From Frankia alni ACN14a (GTDB lineage: Bacteria > Actinomycetota > Actinomycetes > Frankiales > Frankiaceae): a DNA stretch of 64,000 nucleotides. The stretch spans positions 4,086,962-4,150,961 of the forward strand of contig NC_008278.1 in assembly GCF_000058485.1 (NCBI RefSeq), in the 5' to 3' direction. Shown here piece by piece: positions 59,064 to 64,000 of the stretch. The notes under the pieces are model-generated. The model saw only the letters and a list, made by a program, of their open reading frames with translations, did no database searches and was not told where the DNA came from. Each line of letters opens with the position of its first letter. Position 1 is the first letter of the stretch. Made by a program: the position numbers and the translations under genes.

Positions 59064-60805
59064 CGCCCCGTTCCCCTCTGTCGTGTCTGGTGGGACGCCG
59101 CGGCCGGGGCGGCGGCGGCGAGCTCGGCGGCGAACCGCTGGCCGGGGACCGCGCCGAGCAGTTCGCGGGTGTGCTCCTCGGCCGGGGCTGTGAGGATCTT
59201 CTCGGCCGGGCCGCTCTCGACGATCCGCCCGGCCCGCAGCACCGCGACGTGGTGGGCGAGCTGGGCGACGACCGCGAGGTCGTGGGAGATGAACAGGTAG
59301 CCGACGCCGAGGTCGGCCTGCAACCGCAGCAGCAGGGTGAGGATCTGCTCCTGCACGGACACGTCGAGCGCCGACACCGGCTCGTCGAGGAACACCAGCT
59401 CGGGTTCGAGGGCGAGCGCCCGGGCGATCGCGACCCGCTGGCGCTGGCCGCCGGAGAGTTCCGCCGGCTTGCGGTCGGCGAACGCGGCCGGCAGGGCCAC
59501 CTGGTCGAGCAGCTCGCGGACGCGGGCGGCGCGGCTGGCCCGGTCGCCGACCCGGAACGACACCAGCGGCTCGGCGATGGTCTGCGCGACGGTGAACCGC
59601 GGGTCCAGCGACGAGTAGGGGTTCTGGTGGACGAGCTGGAAGCGCCGCCGCAGCGGGCGCAGCTGCGACCAGCCGGCGTCGGTGATGTCGACGCCGTCGA
59701 GGTGGACCCGGCCCTGGGTCGGCTTCTCCAGGCCCATCGCGATGCGCAGCGCGGTGGTCTTGCCGGAGCCGGACTCGCCGACGAGCCCGAGGGTCTGCCC
59801 GGCGCGCACCGACAGGGTGACGTCGTCGAGGGCCCGGAACGTCCGCTCGCCGCCGGCGGTGCGCGGCAGCCGGAAGTCCTTGCCGATCCCGTCCAGGCGC
59901 AGCACCTCGGGTGCCGGGGTGACGCCGGTGAAGTGGGGTACGACGCCGCCGGCGTGCGACAGCGCCGGGGCGGCGGCGATGAGGTGGCGGGTGTAGGGCT
60001 CCCGGGGCCGCAGCAGGATCGCCTCGGGCTCGCCCTGCTCGACGATCCGGCCGCGTTGCATGACCACGACCCGGTCGGCCCGGTCGGCGGCCACCCCGAG
60101 ATCATGCGTGATGATCAGCAGCGACGCGCCGGTCTCGGTGACGAGGCCGCCGAGGTGGTCGAGGATGCGCCGCTGCACGGTGACGTCGAGCGCGCTGGTC
60201 GGCTCGTCGGCGACGATGAGCCGGGGATGCCCGGCGATCGCGATCGCGATGAGCACCCGCTGGCGCAGCCCGCCGGACAGCGCGCCCGGGTACTGCCGGG
60301 CGCGCACCGCCGGCTGGTCCACCCCGGCGCGCTCCAGCGCCTCGATCACCTCCGCGTGGACGAGGCGCTTGTCGACGCCGCGGCGGCGCACCACCTCGGC
60401 GATCTGCCCGCCGATGCGCATCGTCGGGTTGAGCCCGACCATCGGGTCCTGCGGGACGAGCCCGACGACGTTGCCGCGAAACGTGCGCAGCACCCGGTCG
60501 GGGGCGCCGGTGACGTCGGTGCCGGCGATGCGGATGCGGCCGGCGGTGATCACCCCGCTCGACGGCAGCAGCCCGAGGATCGCGTTCGCCGTGGTCGTCT
60601 TGCCGGAGCCGGACTCGCCGACGACGGCCACCGTCTCGCCGGGGGCGATCGTGAGGTCGACGTCCTCGACCGCCAGGGTCGTGCGTCCGCGCTGCCGGTA
60701 GCCGACGGACAGCCCGGCCAGCTCCACGATGGGGCCGGTGCCGGCGGGCGGGACGGGGCCGCCGGGCGGGACGGGGCCGTCGAGCGGCGTTGCCTCGGCG
60801 CTCAT
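59060..60805 (-). CDS. Peptide-type ABC transporter ATPase, DppD-DppF fusion
   Basis: 581 residues from ATG 60805. Two complete nucleotide-binding domains in one chain: the first has GESGSGKTTT near 64, LSGGLRQRVLIA and IVADEPTSALD; the second has GESGSGKTTA near 358, LSGGQRQRVAIA and VFLDEPVSALD. Each ends with the oligopeptide/dipeptide C-terminal extension (EPYTRHLIAAAP; EEHTRELLGAVPG). It powers the DppBC permease encoded upstream. ATGA overlaps with both neighbours. The fused form is common in actinobacteria. Confidence 0.94.
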   Translation of the reverse strand: MSAEATPLDGPVPPGGPVPPAGTGPIVELAGLSVGYRQRGRTTLAVEDVDLTIAPGETVAVVGESGSGKTTTANAILGLLPSSGVITAGRIRIAGTDVTGAPDRVLRTFRGNVVGLVPQDPMVGLNPTMRIGGQIAEVVRRRGVDKRLVHAEVIEALERAGVDQPAVRARQYPGALSGGLRQRVLIAIAIAGHPRLIVADEPTSALDVTVQRRILDHLGGLVTETGASLLIITHDLGVAADRADRVVVMQRGRIVEQGEPEAILLRPREPYTRHLIAAAPALSHAGGVVPHFTGVTPAPEVLRLDGIGKDFRLPRTAGGERTFRALDDVTLSVRAGQTLGLVGESGSGKTTALRIAMGLEKPTQGRVHLDGVDITDAGWSQLRPLRRRFQLVHQNPYSSLDPRFTVAQTIAEPLVSFRVGDRASRAARVRELLDQVALPAAFADRKPAELSGGQRQRVAIARALALEPELVFLDEPVSALDVSVQEQILTLLLRLQADLGVGYLFISHDLAVVAQLAHHVAVLRAGRIVESGPAEKILTAPAEEHTRELLGAVPGQRFAAELAAAAPAAASHQTRQRGTGR

Positions 60806-61890
60806 CGCTGCATCTCCTCGAGGGTGCGGGCGATGTGGTTGAGGCTGAACACGACCAGGCCGACGAACAGGCCGGGCAGCAACGACAGCCAGGGGCTGGT
60901 GATGAGGAAGTTGCGGCCGTTGGAAATCAGTGTGCCCCATTCCGCGGCGGGCGGCGGCGTGCCGAACCCGAGGAAGCTCAGAGAGGAGACGACCAGCACG
61001 GCCGTGCCGAAGTCGAGCACCGCGAGCACCGACACCGGGCCCCAGGAGTTCGGCAGGATGTGGCGCACCAGCACCCGGCCCCAGGAGGCGCCGCCGGTGC
61101 GCGCCGCCTCCACGTAGGGCTGTTCCTTCACCCGTAGCACCTCGGCCCGGGTGGTGCGGGCGAACGTCGGGGTGATGGTGGTTCCGACGGCGATCGCGAT
61201 CGGCAGCAGGCCGAACCCGAGGGCGGTGACGATGACCAGCGCCATCAGCAGCATCGGGATCGCCAGCAGGATGTCGACGATCCGCATGAGCAGGCTGTCG
61301 ACCCAGCCGCCGAAGAAGCCGGCGACGACGCCGATGGCCAGGCCCGCGACGATGGCGATGAGCACCGCGCCGCCGGTCGCCTTGATGGTCAGGGTGGAGC
61401 CGTGCAGGACCCGGCTGAACAGGTCCCGGCCGAGTTCGTCGGTGCCGAACAGGTGGTGCAGGCTCGGCCCCTTCAGCTTGTCGACCGGGGACGTCGCGGA
61501 CGGCTTGTAGGAGGTGAACAGCCCCGGCGCCAGGCCCGACAGGATCACGAAGACGACGAACAGCGCGGCGAGGACGAACCCCGGCCGGCGCAGCAGCGGT
61601 CCGGCCGCCGCGAGCAGGTCGTGGCGTCGTCGCCGCCCCTGCCCGTCCGCCCCGGCATCGCCCGACGTCAGGGTCGCGGTGCCGACCGGCTCCGCGGTGC
61701 CGACCGGATCGGCGACGTCCGCCGGCACCGCGATGCCGGCCGGCGCGGTGGCGGGGCCGGGCTGGGCGATCCCGGCCGGGGTGAGGACCGGTGGTGCGGT
61801 CGTTGCCGACCCGGCGGCGCGGGCGACGGCGCCGCGCTGCTCCGGCGGCGCGACGAGGTCGGTGTTCGGAGAGAGGATCTTGTCGGGCAT
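60802..61890 (-). CDS. Peptide-type ABC permease (DppC-like)
   Basis: 362 residues from ATG 61890. The first 90 residues are a Pro/Ala/Gly-rich cytoplasmic tail with degenerate GTAEPVGTA-like units, longer than in DppC. The membrane domain has six segments: GPSLHHLFGTDELGRDLFSRVLHGSTLT is the DppC start of the permease domain, and EAARTGGASWGRVLVRHILPNSWGP is the EAA loop that docks on the ATPase. It pairs with the DppB-like permease 14 bp upstream. Confidence 0.92.
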   Translation of the reverse strand: MPDKILSPNTDLVAPPEQRGAVARAAGSATTAPPVLTPAGIAQPGPATAPAGIAVPADVADPVGTAEPVGTATLTSGDAGADGQGRRRRHDLLAAAGPLLRRPGFVLAALFVVFVILSGLAPGLFTSYKPSATSPVDKLKGPSLHHLFGTDELGRDLFSRVLHGSTLTIKATGGAVLIAIVAGLAIGVVAGFFGGWVDSLLMRIVDILLAIPMLLMALVIVTALGFGLLPIAIAVGTTITPTFARTTRAEVLRVKEQPYVEAARTGGASWGRVLVRHILPNSWGPVSVLAVLDFGTAVLVVSSLSFLGFGTPPPAAEWGTLISNGRNFLITSPWLSLLPGLFVGLVVFSLNHIARTLEEMQR

Positions 61891-61904
61891 CGGTGCGGTC
61901 CCCC

Positions 61905-62855
61905 TCAGGCCGCCCGAGCCGCGCGGGCGACGCGCGGGTCGAGCAGCGAGTAGAGCAGGTCGACGAGCAGGCTGACCACGACGAACAGCGCCGCGGCGAT
62001 CAGGACGATGGCCTGGACGACGGGCACGTCCTGGCCGAGCACCGCCTGCTGCGCGAGCTGGCCGATGCCGTTGCGGGAGAACACCACCTCGACGACGACC
62101 GAGTTGACCACGGTGTACCCGACGACCACGCCGAGCAGGGTCAACGCCGGCAGCGAGGCGTTGCGCAGCGCGTGGCGGACCTGGATCGTCCAGCGGGACA
62201 GGCCCTTGGCGCGGGCGGTGACGATGTAGGGCTCGCGCCAGGTGTCGCTGAGGCTGCGGGTGAGCAGTTGGGCGAGCATCGCGGCGCCCGGCAGGGCCAG
62301 GGTGATCGACGGCAGAACCAGGGAACGCCAGCCGTGGGTGCCGGTCGCGGGCAGCCAGGTCAGCGAGAACGAGAAGATCTGGATGAGCAGCAGCCCGACG
62401 AAGAACTGCGGCAGCGAGACGCCGACGGCGGGCAGCCGGGCCAGCAGCATCCGCGCGGGGCGCCACTGGACGTAGGTGGCGAGGAAGGCGACGGAGGTGC
62501 CGAGCACCAGCATGATCACCACCGCGACGGCGCTGAGCAGGAGCGTCGAGGGCAGCCGGTCGGTGATGAGCCTGCCCACCGAGACGTTCTGCGTCAGCGA
62601 CATCCCGAAGTCCAGGTGCAGCGCCCCCCACAGGTGGTGGAAGTACTGCACGAGGATCGGGTCGTCGAGGCCGTAGTGCGCCTTGAGGGCGTGCACCTGC
62701 GCCGCGGTGAGCTGGCTGACGTCGGAGCCGCTCGCCTCGAGCTGCAGGGTGATCGGGTCGCTGGGCAGGACGTTCAGGATGATGAAGGTGACGGTGTAGG
62801 CCGCCCAGAGCACGACAAGTGCCTGGGCGACCCTACCGGCGAGATAACGGGGCAT
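61905..62855 (-). CDS. Peptide-type ABC permease (DppB-like)
   Basis: 316 residues. YLAGRVAQALVVLWAAYTVTFIILNVLPSDPITLQLEASGSDV is the DppB/OppB N-terminus; TARAKGLSRWTIQVRHALRNASLP is the EAA loop and VVNSVVVEVVFSRNGIGQLAQQAVLGQDVPVVQA the conserved third-segment region. Six membrane segments. It lies between the binding protein (69 bp upstream, with a 23-bp imperfect repeat ggttccggtcc in the gap) and the DppC-like gene. Confidence 0.93.
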   Translation of the reverse strand: MPRYLAGRVAQALVVLWAAYTVTFIILNVLPSDPITLQLEASGSDVSQLTAAQVHALKAHYGLDDPILVQYFHHLWGALHLDFGMSLTQNVSVGRLITDRLPSTLLLSAVAVVIMLVLGTSVAFLATYVQWRPARMLLARLPAVGVSLPQFFVGLLLIQIFSFSLTWLPATGTHGWRSLVLPSITLALPGAAMLAQLLTRSLSDTWREPYIVTARAKGLSRWTIQVRHALRNASLPALTLLGVVVGYTVVNSVVVEVVFSRNGIGQLAQQAVLGQDVPVVQAIVLIAAALFVVVSLLVDLLYSLLDPRVARAARAA

Positions 62856-62924
62856 GTGGGTACCGGTCCTACGGAGGCGGGTTCCGGTCCCACGGTGGTG
62901 GTTCCGGTGCTGGGTGCGAGGTCC

Positions 62925-64000
62925 TTACTTGGACAGCCAGATGTCGTTGGCGCGCAGGAAGCTCTCCGAGGTCCACGCGAAGCCGTGCACCTTGCCGGAG
63001 ACGCCGGCGGTCTGCAGCCGGTCGAAGAGCGGGTAGGCCACCCCGTTGTCGATCAGGGCGTCCTGCAGGTCCTTGTAGGCGGCGGCGCGCTGGGTGGGGT
63101 CGGCCGTGGACAGCCCCTTGGCGAACAGTGCGCTGATCTTCGCCGCGGTCGCCGGGTCCTGGGAGTACTTCGCCGTGTACTGCTTGGACACGGCCTGGTC
63201 GAGCGAGGAGCCGAGCACACTCGGGTCCGCCCGGGTCAGGTAGCCGCCGGCAAGGTCCCAGTCGCCGGAGTTGCCGGTCGGGGTGAGCTGCGCGGCCGTG
63301 ACGACCTTGATCTGGTAGTCGATGCCGACCTTCTTGAGCTGGTCCTGGACGAGCTGGTCACCGGGGCCCGCCGCGTTGGTCAGGTAGGTCAGCGTCAGCT
63401 TCTTGCCGTCCTTGTGCCGGTAGCCGTCGGGCCCGAGGGCCCAGCCGGCCTGGTCGAGCAACTTCGCCGCCCCGGCGGGGTCGTGGACGAGCTTGGCGGA
63501 CTCGTCCGTCGCGTACGGGGTGGTCGAGGTCACCGGGCTCTTCGCCACCGGGTAGTCGTCCCAGTACACGGTCTTGGCGTAGCTGGTCACGTCCAGCGCC
63601 TTGTACAGCGCCTTGCGGACCTGCAGGTCGGCCAGCGGCCGGCCGCCGGTGACGTTCGGGATCAGCAGCCCGATGATGCCGGGCAGGGCGCGGGTCTGGA
63701 TGCTGGCGCCGGAGGCCTTGATGACCTGCTGGTCGGCGGAGGTGATCGGCTGGCGCGGCCAGGCGATGTCGATCGTGCCGTTGGTCAGGCTGCCGACCCG
63801 GACGTTGTCCTCGGCGATGTAGCTGACGTCGATGCCGTCGAGGTACGCCGCGCCCTTGTTCGCGATCAGCGAGCTGGGCCAGGCGTAGCCGGCACGCCTG
63901 GTGAGCTTCGCCGACTTGCCGGCCGAGTAGCTGTCGAGGGTGAACTCACCCGAGCCGACGACCTTGCCGGCGCAGCGCGCCTCCGGGGTCTCCTTGTAGG
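62925..64000 (-). CDS. Peptide/nickel-type ABC substrate-binding protein, 5' end beyond the window
   Basis: About 358 C-terminal residues are visible, ending at TAA 62925; the reading frame stays open to 64000. RCAGKVVGSGEFTLDSYSAG, AAYLDGIDVSYIAEDNVRVGSLTNGTIDIAW, LADLQVRKALYKALDVTSYAKTVYWDDYPVAKSPV and the C-terminal TADPTQRAAAYKDLQDALIDNGVAYPLFDRLQ are hallmarks of SBP_bac_5 (DppA/OppA-like) proteins, which bind peptides, opines, nickel complexes or other small molecules. It is the first visible gene of the operon down to 55702. Signal peptide not visible. Confidence 0.92.
   Translation of the reverse strand, partial: YKETPEARCAGKVVGSGEFTLDSYSAGKSAKLTRRAGYAWPSSLIANKGAAYLDGIDVSYIAEDNVRVGSLTNGTIDIAWPRQPITSADQQVIKASGASIQTRALPGIIGLLIPNVTGGRPLADLQVRKALYKALDVTSYAKTVYWDDYPVAKSPVTSTTPYATDESAKLVHDPAGAAKLLDQAGWALGPDGYRHKDGKKLTLTYLTNAAGPGDQLVQDQLKKVGIDYQIKVVTAAQLTPTGNSGDWDLAGGYLTRADPSVLGSSLDQAVSKQYTAKYSQDPATAAKISALFAKGLSTADPTQRAAAYKDLQDALIDNGVAYPLFDRLQTAGVSGKVHGFAWTSESFLRANDIWLSK

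Overview
The window is very GC-rich (roughly three-quarters G+C by eye), uses GTG starts freely and joins operon genes through ATGA, GTGA and TGATG overlaps. Its gene families (PASTA-type Ser/Thr kinase, several TetR repressors, MMPL transporter, bacterial P450 with a single-cluster ferredoxin, actinobacterial permeases) point to an actinomycete; the style and the dispersed palindromic repeats fit Frankia or a close relative, which is an inference. I saw no tRNA, rRNA, CRISPR array, insertion sequence, phage gene or integrase.

Layout. 1-1006: partial APC-type permease. 1265-2830: membrane-tethered PstS-like protein. 2837-8617: TetR repressor divergent from a tightly coupled operon of TrpXYZ-type ABC importer, FMN-dependent 2-hydroxyacid oxidase and RidA, followed by a VOC protein. 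8654-10168: two coupled small cysteine-motif proteins and an NmrA-like oxidoreductase. 10392-14989: two-component system, DHA2-type MFS exporter and its divergent TetR with a clear operator. 15279-23905: six same-strand genes: lipoprotein binding protein, a 1208-residue LivH-LivM-LivG fusion, LivF, cytochrome P450, ferredoxin and a second binding protein. 23906-25478: gene-poor 1.57 kb. 25479-30579: flavin reductase, lone ModA, methyltransferase, zinc-metallopeptidase-like lipoprotein, small membrane protein, RNase HI. 30830-35161: GT-C-like membrane protein and a catalytically degenerate M48 protease homologue. 35464-39999: Lrp regulator, DUF35/thiolase pair, TetR, SDR. 40044-48584: PASTA kinase, TetR/zinc alcohol dehydrogenase pair, 7Fe ferredoxin, MMPL protein. 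49108-55280: acyl-CoA carboxyltransferase, 32-residue-repeat protein, type II thioesterase, MFS exporter. 55702-64000: peptide-type ABC importer operon that runs into a reductase-sulfurtransferase fusion and an FAD 2-hydroxyacid dehydrogenase.

The recurring theme is importer plus dedicated oxidoreductase in one operon, seen three times (3679-8110, 15279-23905, 55702-64000). The substrates cannot be read from the sequence; the third set suggests sulfur-bearing 2-hydroxy/2-oxo acids. Non-coding DNA is rich in short tandem repeats, including duplications that copy stop or start codons at gene ends, an array of Shine-Dalgarno-like units before the thiolase gene, and two families of dispersed palindromic repeats.
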